Below, piece by piece: positions 14,648 through 24,148 of a stretch of DNA of 64,000 nucleotides; the stretch's first letter is position 1; each line of letters begins with the position of its first letter. The translations under genes were made by a program, and so were the position numbers. The notes below the pieces were generated by a model that was not told the origin of the DNA, did not search any database, and saw nothing but the letters and a program-made list of their open reading frames with translations. This stretch comes from Coprobacillus sp. (GTDB lineage Bacteria > Bacillota_I > Bacilli_A > RFN20 > CAG-826): positions 1-64,000 of the forward strand of contig JAJQAG010000004.1 in assembly GCA_021203905.1 (NCBI GenBank), written 5' to 3'.

Positions 14648-17332
14648 ATGAAAAGAATTAAATTTATAACCTTAGCTTCTGTCTTACTTCTCTGTGTGAC
14701 CACTCTATCGTCATGTAATTTTGGATCCCTTGATGACTCAGATAAAAAGACCTCTAGTGGTGATTCGACATATGATGTTCCTGTGGGAGATGATCCCTCA
14801 AGTATGGGAAAACCAAATACCTCTAAAGAAGAGCTTGAAGAAAGTGGCAATACCGGAACCGTGGATCACGGGGATTTTACAGTTTCTCTCTCCACCCTCC
14901 AATCATGGTACTATCCCACAGATAACATTAATTGGGATGAGGTTACGCTCACCCTTACTTTTGAAGATAAAAGTGTGGTGACTCTCACCCATGTTGAATT
15001 TGATGTTGATAAAGCCACAAAAGAAGACACTGAAGCGATTATCCACACCGATGGTTTATATAGTGCTAGTCAACAAGGTTTAATCCCTGAAGGGACTTAT
15101 TATCTTTCTTATGAGTTTGACTATGAAGAGGACCACTACGAGAGTTACGCTCTGATGGTGACTGTCACTCTCTTCCCCTCAGAGGTCTATACAGTGATGG
15201 AGTTTGAAAAGCCCTCTTTAATTACGACTTATGAATATAATCTCACCAGAGTTAATAGTGATCTAGAAAATGGTGGAGAGAATCAGTTTATTACCTCTCC
15301 TAGTGCCTATGAAGTGGGAGATGATAATCCCTTTACCTTGACCCCAACCTTATGGTTGTGGAATAAGAAGACCCAAAACATTGAACTTCCTACTTACTAC
15401 CACACTAGTATTAGTGTCTCCTATAACGGAGAGGAATTAGAGGCTAGTAACCAATATGCATCTTTCTCTGGTTTCAGTGTTCAATTCACCAGTGAAGCGA
15501 TTGATAAAGAATTTGAGATTACTCTCACCCTTGAGGGTTTTGATAGTGATATAGTGAACAACCCCATTGAGCCTATCACCTTCACGGTGTTAGTTAAAGA
15601 TGGTTATAACGTCTATGATCCTATTGACTTAGGAAGAATGAGCCTAGTCTCTGGTAACACTAGTGTGTCAAACTTTGAAAACAATCGAAGTGGAAGAAAC
15701 GCCACCTTCTTTGCCCCTGATGAATATGATAGTAATGGTAATGTTACACAGTGGCACTACGAAGCCACCCAATATCATTACTTCTGGGAAGACTTCTATG
15801 AAAGTAAGGGTATTAGTGGGGCCACAAACGTCAATGGTATCTTCTTACACGATAATATTACCTTAACCATATACGATGTCCCCGAAGCCTTCTCTATTAG
15901 TGAAGAAGAAGCGAAGGCTAATGGCGTGGATAATGTCAGTGATATGGTGGGTTCTCTAAGAGATGACACCCCAATATATGATCACTGTATGGAGGATGAC
16001 TTTACCTTTAATGGTAACCTCTTTAAACTTGATTGTTCCATTCTTAACTGGGGAATGACCGATAGTGATTCTTCTGGTTTTACTTATAAGACTCATACCT
16101 CAAACACTTGGATGGAAGGTAGTAGTGTCTTATTCTGTGTTGATGGATATAGAAATGATCCAAATAAACCCACTTGCACAATTAAGAATCTTGAAGCGGT
16201 GGGTAACGCTAATCCAAATGCCTATGCGGGTAAGGTTGATGAAAGTGGAACACCTTACACACAAGAGCATCTCACCGAGATGGATTCTCAATCCATCCAG
16301 TTCTGTAAATCTCTAGGGGCACACACTGTTATCGATAATATTATCTGTAAAGAGTTCCGTGGTGCCTATCAAAGTGAGAAGACAAGAAGTGATGAACAAG
16401 CTCTTGAGATCTCTCGTGTCAAGACTTATGACTGCTATAGCACGGCGATAGTTCTTTGGTGTAGCGCTAACAATAGTGTCTCTAGCTCTGTCTTTAAGAG
16501 ATTTGGAGGCTGTGCGATAGCACTTACCAGTGCGACAGACTACGTCACTGGTTATGAGTATTGTGGCATCGACATCGCTAGTGATGTCATTATTGAGAGT
16601 GAAGTCAGTGGCACCGAACCATGGTTTATTAATACCCTCTCTATTGAGTACACTCTTAGTTTAGGAAATCTTGGAGACTTTAACCTTGACCTTGATTTAA
16701 GTGGGATTATCGTCACCATGTTTAAAGACTTTGATAGTTTCCTCTCTGGTGGTTACTATGGAGATTATCCTTGTCTAGACTATGGTAAGACCTTTTTAAA
16801 GAATGGGGAGAGTTTTAACTTCATCGCGGCAATGCTTGATCGAAGTATCCTCAATCCTTTATATACGAGCATTAGTTATGATGGGGGTTCAATGAGTCTT
16901 GATCCCACAAAAGAAGAAGATACAGGAAGCTATTCGTACTACGCGCGCGCTTTTTATAATGATACATCAGTGTGTCGTGAAAGAGGTTCCTCTTCTGGGA
17001 CAACCGTGCCTCTATTTACCACTAATACAGGAAAGATGTTTGCTCCAGTCTTAGAGAGAAGTGGAAGCCTTTTAAATTACACCTATAGTGAATATCTCCT
17101 TGATGTCAAACACTATGTTGATACAGGAGATAAGAAAGCTATTACTGATACTGGCAGTGCTCTTACAAGCGAAGATACCACCATTTATATTTACTATGAA
17201 TATAACATCGTGGAGCTCATCGGTAGCACCCTTGCGCAGATGGCCTCCGCTCTTGGACTTGAATTCTTCATGGGGATGGGACTAGTGGTCTCACTCTACG
17301 ATGAAAATAGTGATGTCGTAACGAGAGGATAG
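14648..17332 (+). CDS. Giant surface lipoprotein B (beta-helix-like), paralogue of the preceding gene
   Basis: An 894-residue lipoprotein with lipobox LSSC (Cys23) and a Ser/Asp-rich spacer. Its domain order matches protein A: an N-terminal HGDFTVSL...SWYYP domain, an EVGDDNPFT domain, then from about residue 505 a beta-helix-like part with CTIKNLEAVGN, VIDNIICKEFRGAY and SSSVFKRFGG. The C-terminus ends with a hydrophobic segment and a short charged tail. The gene has its own terminators on both sides. The pair arose by tandem duplication and has diverged widely at sequence level. No catalytic motif is recognised; a role at the cell surface is inferred from the lipobox. Confidence 0.88.
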   Translation: MKRIKFITLASVLLLCVTTLSSCNFGSLDDSDKKTSSGDSTYDVPVGDDPSSMGKPNTSKEELEESGNTGTVDHGDFTVSLSTLQSWYYPTDNINWDEVTLTLTFEDKSVVTLTHVEFDVDKATKEDTEAIIHTDGLYSASQQGLIPEGTYYLSYEFDYEEDHYESYALMVTVTLFPSEVYTVMEFEKPSLITTYEYNLTRVNSDLENGGENQFITSPSAYEVGDDNPFTLTPTLWLWNKKTQNIELPTYYHTSISVSYNGEELEASNQYASFSGFSVQFTSEAIDKEFEITLTLEGFDSDIVNNPIEPITFTVLVKDGYNVYDPIDLGRMSLVSGNTSVSNFENNRSGRNATFFAPDEYDSNGNVTQWHYEATQYHYFWEDFYESKGISGATNVNGIFLHDNITLTIYDVPEAFSISEEEAKANGVDNVSDMVGSLRDDTPIYDHCMEDDFTFNGNLFKLDCSILNWGMTDSDSSGFTYKTHTSNTWMEGSSVLFCVDGYRNDPNKPTCTIKNLEAVGNANPNAYAGKVDESGTPYTQEHLTEMDSQSIQFCKSLGAHTVIDNIICKEFRGAYQSEKTRSDEQALEISRVKTYDCYSTAIVLWCSANNSVSSSVFKRFGGCAIALTSATDYVTGYEYCGIDIASDVIIESEVSGTEPWFINTLSIEYTLSLGNLGDFNLDLDLSGIIVTMFKDFDSFLSGGYYGDYPCLDYGKTFLKNGESFNFIAAMLDRSILNPLYTSISYDGGSMSLDPTKEEDTGSYSYYARAFYNDTSVCRERGSSSGTTVPLFTTNTGKMFAPVLERSGSLLNYTYSEYLLDVKHYVDTGDKKAITDTGSALTSEDTTIYIYYEYNIVELIGSTLAQMASALGLEFFMGMGLVVSLYDENSDVVTRG

Positions 17333-17361
17333 AAGCTTCTCTTTCTATCTCTCCTTCCGAT

Positions 17362-17418
17362 AAAAGAATCAATTGTCTCTTTCCTAACTCATCCCTATAG
17401 CAATTGATTCTTTTTTTT
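17362..17418 (+). terminator. Intrinsic terminator after giant lipoprotein B
   Basis: A perfect 14-bp stem (AAAAGAATCAATTG at 17362-17375, its complement at 17401-17414) with a 25-nt loop, running into T8 at 17411-17418. Confidence 0.85.
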
Positions 17419-17467
17419 CTTTAAATAGATAGGAATGAAAGTTATTAAAGAACCAACGGGGAAAGAA

Positions 17468-17473
17468 TATAAT
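17468..17473 (+). promoter_or_regulatory. -10 box of addB (leaderless arrangement)
   Basis: TATAAT ends 7 nt before the addB ATG. Transcription should therefore start at about the A of the ATG, and no Shine-Dalgarno sequence is present. Confidence 0.65.
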
Positions 17474-17480
17474 AATCTAT

Positions 17481-19802
17481 ATGGATAAATACCTTGTTAT
17501 CGCCCCTAGAAGCGCTCATGAAGCCTTATTAAAGAAATACCGCTTGAACAATCCTTTTTGTGAAGTCAAAGTCGTCTCTCGAGAAGAAGTATATCATTCC
17601 TTTTTTGAGAAATATGATCTCACTCATATTGCCTACTTAATGCACACCTATAATCTAACCTATGACTTTGCCACTGAAATCGTGGAGTATTTTCCTTATC
17701 TATCTGTTGATATCCGTTGGGATGAGAGCGGGAGTGAAAAGATTGAATACCTCCGTTCTCTTAAAAGAGATGTCACCCATGCTAGAGGGACCACTCCCCT
17801 TCTTGTTCCCTTTCGTCCTCAAGATATCTTTAAGGAGAGAATCGTAGAGGTTTATTACTACCAAAAGGAAGACTTCTATCTCAACTATGTTTTTGATAAG
17901 TGTGGAGTGAAAGATGTTAACTATAAGACCACGATCTCTCTTAAACCCTCTTATTCACTTCTTCGTTTTGATCGTGTGGATGATGAAGTATTATCCACAC
18001 TAAACCAGATTTGTGAGATCTATAGTCAAGATGAAAACGCCAAAGTATATCTTAGCTTTAAGAGTGAACAATATGCCTACTCTTTATATAAATACGCTCC
18101 TATGTTTAACTTAAAGATCAATAATCTCATCGAGAAACCCTTTAGCGCTACTCCAGTTTGTGTGAGATTTATGCAATATTATGAGATGTCGGCTAATATA
18201 GAAGAAGCCTATGAGGCGGTGAGTGAACTTTTTCCTGACTCTCTTGATCTTATCTTATTACATAACCAGATCAATAACTGTGAGATCCCCTTTCTTAGCT
18301 TTCAAGAACAAAAGGTCATCTTTACGAAAGAGTTTAGTAAAGTCTCCCTTAAGGGAACTACTTATAAAGGGGGGATAGAGATTAAGGATGGAGCAATCGG
18401 GGAGGCTAACCCCCACATCTTTATCCTTGGGGCCACTCTTAACGACTATCCAAAGAGTGTGAAAGAGACCTCTTTTCTCTCCGCTAGTGAAAAGGAAGCC
18501 ATTGGCTTCCCTCTTGCCTCTACCATCAATAAGAGAGAGAGCGATGACCTAAAGAACTTTATCTCGAGTAGCGATAATATCCATCTCTCTTATTCAGAGT
18601 ATATTAATGACACTCATGTCTATCCCACTAATATTGTGGATGTAAAAGAGGTAACTCCCCCTTATGTCACCACTTATTATTCCCTCGATTATGCTTATAT
18701 AGATTACTGTAAAAGCGAAGATATGCTTGAAAACTATCTTCTTGATTCCCCCCTAAGAGTCTCTCTGGCTCTAGCGTGTCCTTCCTTTAAAAGTGAATAT
18801 TATCGAAACTTTCATTTCCAGTACACTCCCTTTCCTCTCTATAGTGAAGAATCTCCTATCTATCTCTCCTATTCCAAAGCGGAGAAATATATTGAGTGTC
18901 CTTATCACTACTTTATTGATGAAGTCTTAAAGATCAATGACGAGGATATTAATTTTAATGCGGATTTAGGAACGATTGCTCATAACACCTTTGAAAGATA
19001 CTATCAAGATCCTCACTTTGATTTTGATAAAGTGTATCAAGAAGAAGTAGATAAATTAAAAACCCACTTTAATAGTCATCAAAGACTTCTTCTCTCCTCT
19101 CGTATTAAAGACTTACTCTCTCTTTCTCTTTCTCATTTTAAAGAGCATGACGCTTTAATTGGAGAGAGATTAACCAAGACTTACACAGAACTAGTAGTGA
19201 ACTATGTCGAGATCAAACCCGAGAGTGGTGTGTTTCTCACCGGTCGTCTTGATAAAGCGAAGATTATTGATGATAAATATCTCTTTATCGTTGACTATAA
19301 GTCCTCTCCAAGAATCTTAAAGTACGATAAGATTAGTGAGGGAACCTCTCTCCAACTCCCGACTTATGACTTACTCTCTACCTATTGTCCAGAGTTAGAG
19401 GATTACTCTTTATGTGGCCTATTCTATTCTCAGTTCTTACCAAAGCAAATCGATAGTAAGAATATGAGTGGTCATGAGTATCTTAAACTCGTGGGTGCGA
19501 TCGTGGATGATGATCGTATCATTGAGGCTTTTGATCCTCATATGGGGGAGTATATCTCTCTTAAGAGAGATAATAAGACTAAATATAAAACTACCACCTC
19601 TTGGGAGAGTTTTAAGGAGTTTCGTGACACAGCGCGAGAGACATATCTAGATATTGCCACCTCTATAAGAGAGAATAAGTTCCCCATTAATGAATATCCG
19701 AAGAAACTCGATAGTGGGGATTCTTGTACCTATTGCCCCTATAGCGATATTTGCTTTAGGCACGCTCGCATTAAGAGTGAGGAGGAAGAAGAAGATGAGT
19801 AA
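17481..19802 (+). CDS. addB: AddB-type subunit of the AddAB recombination nuclease, N-terminally reduced
   Basis: A 773-residue protein. The C-terminal third has the AddB Fe-S nuclease: C473 (ECPYHYF) plus the CX2CX5C at C749, C752 and C758 as cluster ligands, and a PD-(D/E)XK core with the VDYKSS motif followed by QLPTY. AddB from Bacillus is about 1150 residues and starts with a Walker A GxxGxGKT helicase-like domain. Here the N-terminus starts MDKYLVIAPRSAHE with no Walker A, so that domain is shortened or lost. With AddA it should process double-strand breaks for RecA. The addA start overlaps its end, in an operon. Confidence 0.87.
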   Translation: MDKYLVIAPRSAHEALLKKYRLNNPFCEVKVVSREEVYHSFFEKYDLTHIAYLMHTYNLTYDFATEIVEYFPYLSVDIRWDESGSEKIEYLRSLKRDVTHARGTTPLLVPFRPQDIFKERIVEVYYYQKEDFYLNYVFDKCGVKDVNYKTTISLKPSYSLLRFDRVDDEVLSTLNQICEIYSQDENAKVYLSFKSEQYAYSLYKYAPMFNLKINNLIEKPFSATPVCVRFMQYYEMSANIEEAYEAVSELFPDSLDLILLHNQINNCEIPFLSFQEQKVIFTKEFSKVSLKGTTYKGGIEIKDGAIGEANPHIFILGATLNDYPKSVKETSFLSASEKEAIGFPLASTINKRESDDLKNFISSSDNIHLSYSEYINDTHVYPTNIVDVKEVTPPYVTTYYSLDYAYIDYCKSEDMLENYLLDSPLRVSLALACPSFKSEYYRNFHFQYTPFPLYSEESPIYLSYSKAEKYIECPYHYFIDEVLKINDEDINFNADLGTIAHNTFERYYQDPHFDFDKVYQEEVDKLKTHFNSHQRLLLSSRIKDLLSLSLSHFKEHDALIGERLTKTYTELVVNYVEIKPESGVFLTGRLDKAKIIDDKYLFIVDYKSSPRILKYDKISEGTSLQLPTYDLLSTYCPELEDYSLCGLFYSQFLPKQIDSKNMSGHEYLKLVGAIVDDDRIIEAFDPHMGEYISLKRDNKTKYKTTTSWESFKEFRDTARETYLDIATSIRENKFPINEYPKKLDSGDSCTYCPYSDICFRHARIKSEEEEEDE

Positions 19803-22800
19803 GATGAAATTCTCTTCCTATCAACAAAGAGCGATTAATGGTTATCCTAACACTAATATTCTCGTTTCTGCTGGCGCGGGAAGTGGGAAGACGACAGTGA
19901 TGAGTGAAAGAGTCACTAACCTCGTGGGTGAGGGAGTGCCTATTGACGAGTTCTTAGTCCTTACCTTTACCGATGCGGCGGCGAACTCCATGAAGAAGAA
20001 GATCAGAAAAAAGATTGAAGAGAGTGATAATCCTCAAATCAAAGAATCTCTTCCTAAGGTTGATGAAGCCCATATTGAAACCTTTGATGCCTTTGCCCTA
20101 TGGCTTGTCAAGAAATACTCCTATCTTTTAGAGATCAATAAAGATATCTCCATTATTGATGAAGGGATCCTTAAGATTAAGAAAGATGAGATTATTGACA
20201 CGACTATTGATGAATATCTAGGTAAGAGTGAAGAGTTTAAAGATCTCTACACCAAATATTGCTTTAAGGATGATTCTATAGTCGTAGCCGCTGTTAACTC
20301 TATCCTTGATGTCTCTTCTTCTTATGCGAATAAAGAAGAATTCTATGAGAGCGCGAAAGAGAAGTATCAAGATGAGACTTATATTACCTCTCTTATTAGA
20401 GAGCTTGTCGTCTTTACTATTCATCAACTTAACTCCATCCTTACTAAACCCCACTCCTCTGACTTTAACATCGATATTACTAGTGAGGTTTCCACTCTCT
20501 TTAGTTTTATCCATGACCCCACCATTAACTATGACACTCTTAAAGAGTATCTAGAAAGAGTGGATTTAAAGTCTCTTCCAAGAAGTAATAATGAAGAAGA
20601 GAAACAATTCCGTAACTATATTACAAATAAACTCAAAGAGTTGAAATCTTACTTTGTTTATCCCAGTGAGAGAGAGATTATTCAACAATATCTCTCTCAT
20701 AAGAATGAAGCAAAACTTCTATTAGAAGTTTCTCATCTTGTGGATGAGAGATTAAGTGACTTTAAAAGGGAATATAATATTTATGACTTCTCTGATATCT
20801 CTTCTCTTGCAAACACTCTTTTAATGGATGATAAATATGAGATTGTGAGAAAAGAAGTGAGTGAGATGTTTACCTATATCTTTGTGGATGAATATCAAGA
20901 CACGAACGACATTCAAGAGAATGTCTTAAATGCGATAGAAAGAAACAATCTCTATATGGTGGGAGATATTAAGCAATCGATATACCGATTTAGAAATGCC
21001 GATTGTGAAATCTTTAGAGAGAAATTCAATCAATACCGAAATGAAAGTGGAGGGAAGGAGATTGACTTAAAAGATAACTTTAGAAGTCGTCCTCAACTTG
21101 TCACTCATGTGAATGAGACCTTCTCCACATTAATGAATCCTCTTTTTATGGCGGATTCTAGTGACACTCCAATTGACTATCGAGATGATCATGACCTGGT
21201 CGCGGGATTAGAGGAATATCTCACACACGAGTATACCTCTGACTATGGCTTTAACTTATATCAATATACCTATCCCAAAAAGAAGACAGATGGCAGTAGT
21301 GAGAGTGAAGGGGAAGTTGATCCCAAGATAGAAGAGGTAGGGATCAAGAACCGCTACGAATACGAAGCTCACCTAATCGCGGATGATATTATTAACAGAG
21401 TTAATAAACAAGAGGTAATCTACGATAAAGAGAGTGGGGACACTCGTCCGATTAACTACTCTGACTTTGCTATTCTTATTAGAAGTAGCACCCACTTTGA
21501 TGAGATTGAGAAGGTCTTTAATGAAAGACACATTCCTCTAATCGTTAAAAAGGATGAAGAATCCTATGATTACTCCTTTGGAAAGATCATTAAGAATATC
21601 TTAAAGGTCATTTACTATATCGTGAGTGATCTACCCTTTGATAGTGAATTCTATCACGCTTTTGCTTCTCTCTATCGCTCTCCAGCAGTGGGAGGAAATG
21701 ACGAAGAACTCTACCATATATTTAAATATCAAGACCCTGAGGAGAGAGAGGAAAAGATTAAGTCAATGAATCTCTTTCTTAAGATTGCCGCTGACAAAGA
21801 AACTATCCAAAGTCTATCCCTAAGTGAACTTATGCTCTATATCTATGATAACTTTTCGATGATGGATTGTATTTTCTCTCTTGGTTCCTATAATAAGAAT
21901 TCCCTATTGTGGGATAAATTTGTCAGCAATGCCGTAGAGATGGAAAAGCTTAATTTCACTCTTATGGAATATGTTAAGTACTTCTCTGACCTTGATGAGC
22001 TCAAGCTCTCCATCGATATCCCGAGTGAAGAGAATATCGATAGTGCGGTGATATTATCCACCATCCACAAAGCCAAAGGTTTAGAGTATCACACTGTCTA
22101 TCTTCCTTATCTTGACACCAAGATGTACTATAGTCCCACAAAAGGTGTAAATATCTATGTCAGTAAAGATAAAGGTCTCATTTTCCCTTGGTCTCAAGAA
22201 GACTATTTCTCTAAATCTCTCGCTCAACTCTTAGATGAAAAAGATGAAAAGAGAGCGGACTATTTTGAGAATCTCAGACTCATCTATGTCGCTCTTACTA
22301 GAGGGATTGATCGTAATATCCTTCTCCTTGATAAAGAGAAGTTTACCACTCCTGTAATCTACCCTGATGAGAGTAAGAACTTTGGTTCTCTCCTCTATTA
22401 TTCTTATTCTCCCTCTCCCTATCAAAATAGGAGTGTCACTCTCTCAGAGGAGGGGATTAGAGGTAGTAAATCCTACTCTTCTTATGATATCTCCTTTAGT
22501 GAGATTCAACCCACTTACCACCAAGTAGTGGAGCAAAGAGCGAGTAAAGAAGTCAAGATCAACAATCCAGAACTTCTTAATGAAGGGACGAAGGTTCACT
22601 ACATCTTAGAGCATCTTGATTTCGATCATCCTGACCTCTCTTTCCTTGTGGGAAGTGAGAGCCACTACAAAGCCAAGATTGAAAGTATCCTCTCCCTTGA
22701 CATCTTTAAGGGAGTCACTAATGACATGGTTCACCATGAATATGAATACTATGATGAAGTTAATAATCTCCATGGAGTGATAGACTGCCTCATTGAGAGA

Positions 22801-22974
22801 AGTGATCATATTGATATCATTGATTTCAAACTCAAAAACATTGAGGATGAAGCTTATGAGAAGCAAGTTAATGCTTATCGAAAGTATATTTCCACCCTTA
22901 GTAATAAGCCAATCAACATGTATTTGCTCTCCATTAATGATATAATCTTAAAGAAGGTTGATATATGCAATTAG
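19795..22974 (+). CDS. addA: AddA helicase-nuclease
   Basis: A 1059-residue UvrD-family helicase fused to a nuclease. Visible motifs are Walker A GAGSGKTT at 27-34, then VDEYQDTND (II), GDIKQSIYRFR (III), TIHKAKGLEYHTV (V) and YVALTRG (VI). A C-terminal PD-(D/E)XK domain has GTKVHYILEHLDF and IIDFKLK. It unwinds and degrades DNA ends. The frame is open from 19690, but 19795 is chosen: GAGGAGGAAG lies just upstream and the start overlaps the addB stop by 8 nt, implying translational coupling. The end overlaps the next gene by 10 nt. Confidence 0.94.
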   Translation: MSKMKFSSYQQRAINGYPNTNILVSAGAGSGKTTVMSERVTNLVGEGVPIDEFLVLTFTDAAANSMKKKIRKKIEESDNPQIKESLPKVDEAHIETFDAFALWLVKKYSYLLEINKDISIIDEGILKIKKDEIIDTTIDEYLGKSEEFKDLYTKYCFKDDSIVVAAVNSILDVSSSYANKEEFYESAKEKYQDETYITSLIRELVVFTIHQLNSILTKPHSSDFNIDITSEVSTLFSFIHDPTINYDTLKEYLERVDLKSLPRSNNEEEKQFRNYITNKLKELKSYFVYPSEREIIQQYLSHKNEAKLLLEVSHLVDERLSDFKREYNIYDFSDISSLANTLLMDDKYEIVRKEVSEMFTYIFVDEYQDTNDIQENVLNAIERNNLYMVGDIKQSIYRFRNADCEIFREKFNQYRNESGGKEIDLKDNFRSRPQLVTHVNETFSTLMNPLFMADSSDTPIDYRDDHDLVAGLEEYLTHEYTSDYGFNLYQYTYPKKKTDGSSESEGEVDPKIEEVGIKNRYEYEAHLIADDIINRVNKQEVIYDKESGDTRPINYSDFAILIRSSTHFDEIEKVFNERHIPLIVKKDEESYDYSFGKIIKNILKVIYYIVSDLPFDSEFYHAFASLYRSPAVGGNDEELYHIFKYQDPEEREEKIKSMNLFLKIAADKETIQSLSLSELMLYIYDNFSMMDCIFSLGSYNKNSLLWDKFVSNAVEMEKLNFTLMEYVKYFSDLDELKLSIDIPSEENIDSAVILSTIHKAKGLEYHTVYLPYLDTKMYYSPTKGVNIYVSKDKGLIFPWSQEDYFSKSLAQLLDEKDEKRADYFENLRLIYVALTRGIDRNILLLDKEKFTTPVIYPDESKNFGSLLYYSYSPSPYQNRSVTLSEEGIRGSKSYSSYDISFSEIQPTYHQVVEQRASKEVKINNPELLNEGTKVHYILEHLDFDHPDLSFLVGSESHYKAKIESILSLDIFKGVTNDMVHHEYEYYDEVNNLHGVIDCLIERSDHIDIIDFKLKNIEDEAYEKQVNAYRKYISTLSNKPINMYLLSINDIILKKVDICN

Positions 22975-24104
22975 TCATCGTTGATCAAGATAGTTTTAAT
23001 AAAGTAGTGGAGTCCCTTCACCTAGCCAGTGAACCGGATCTTGACTTTCTCTATCAGGTCTATACCTCTAGTTGTGCGATTATCGCCCAAGTAAAAGATA
23101 CCTCACTCCTCGAGCACTTTGGTTCCCTTAATCCCACAGAACACATCTTTTATTGTTTAGGAGAGTGCATCTATGAACAACAAATCCATAGTAGTGAGGA
23201 GTTTAACACTTTAAAGAAGGATCCTAAATATATCTCTTCTTTAGCGACGATGATCTCAGATAAGACCCTCTCTTTATACTTCCTAGAGTATAGAGAACCA
23301 AAGTTTGGAAATAAGTATCTCCCCACAATCTCCACTTTAGAAGTGTATCTTAATTACTTTCTTAACACTCTCTCATCTTTAAGTCAAAAAGACCCGAGGA
23401 CCACTTTAGTAGTGGACCTACTTAAGAAGAGTGTGAAGCTCGCTCATACGGCACTCCAACTCCTCTCCGAAGGACATGAAACCGAAGCCTTCTCCACTTG
23501 GAGAACTCTTCATGAGTGTGAGTGTACCCTTGTCTTACTTCAAAAGTATGGAGACCCTCTTATTGACTCTTATAATCGTCATATGGAATATGCAATTGCC
23601 TATAGAAGAGGCTATAGTCAAGAGAAGTGTGACCAACTCTTTGTGGAGATTAAAGAGAAGATGAGAAGTCATAATTATAAGAGCAAAGATATAAAGAAAA
23701 TCATTGAGTATGGATGGTTGTTTGATATCCCTGAATTTAGCAACGCTACGGAGAATACCTATCGTCTTAACTTCCGTGATGGCGTCGAAAAGATTGCCGG
23801 TTTAGAGAGATATTCAAAAATTTACGAGCTTTCTAGTGAGATTGTCCACTCCACACCGATGCTTATTTATAGTGATGATCAATACTTCTTCTATCTCACT
23901 TTAATCAATGTTTATGAATCATTCTTCCGTCTTGAAGATGTCTTTACTTCTATCTTCTCCCCTAAGGTTGCCCCTAGTGTCATGAAAGCGTATATCGACT
24001 TCCGTAGTGTCTACTACCCACAGCTAGAGATGATGCACCGACAGACGACTTACTTTTTTACCATGTGGCAAAAAAGAAAGAATAAAAAGAGCGAAGATAA
24101 ATAA
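22965..24104 (+). CDS. DUF5677-like protein in the addBA operon
   Basis: A 379-residue, mostly helical soluble protein. The middle part (about 150-310) matches the DUF5677 pattern as I remember it: AFSTWRTLHECECTLVLL, a long charged helix pair, then a conserved YELSSEIVHSTP with histidine. The first 140 residues are not recognised. The function of DUF5677 is unknown. The start lies inside the end of addA (10-nt overlap, GAAGG upstream), so it is translated with the recombination enzymes; whether it works with them is an inference from position. Its transcript ends at the hairpin at 24105. Confidence 0.8.
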   Translation: MQLVIVDQDSFNKVVESLHLASEPDLDFLYQVYTSSCAIIAQVKDTSLLEHFGSLNPTEHIFYCLGECIYEQQIHSSEEFNTLKKDPKYISSLATMISDKTLSLYFLEYREPKFGNKYLPTISTLEVYLNYFLNTLSSLSQKDPRTTLVVDLLKKSVKLAHTALQLLSEGHETEAFSTWRTLHECECTLVLLQKYGDPLIDSYNRHMEYAIAYRRGYSQEKCDQLFVEIKEKMRSHNYKSKDIKKIIEYGWLFDIPEFSNATENTYRLNFRDGVEKIAGLERYSKIYELSSEIVHSTPMLIYSDDQYFFYLTLINVYESFFRLEDVFTSIFSPKVAPSVMKAYIDFRSVYYPQLEMMHRQTTYFFTMWQKRKNKKSEDK

Positions 24105-24135
24105 AAAGCATCCAATAAAGGGTGCTTTTATTTTT
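24105..24135. terminator. Terminator between the DUF5677 gene and the convergent kinase gene
   Basis: AAAAGCATCC (24105-24114) pairs with GGGTGCTTTT (24121-24130) with one G-U pair, loop AATAAA, then ATTTTTA. The A-rich 5' arm lets it work in both directions. Confidence 0.85.
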
Positions 24136-24148
24136 AATATATAAAAGA

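Noticed and set aside
17481-24104. Defence island around addBA
   Set aside because: Apart from the DUF5677 gene, neighbours are surface lipoproteins and ATP synthase; AddAB is a housekeeping repair enzyme.
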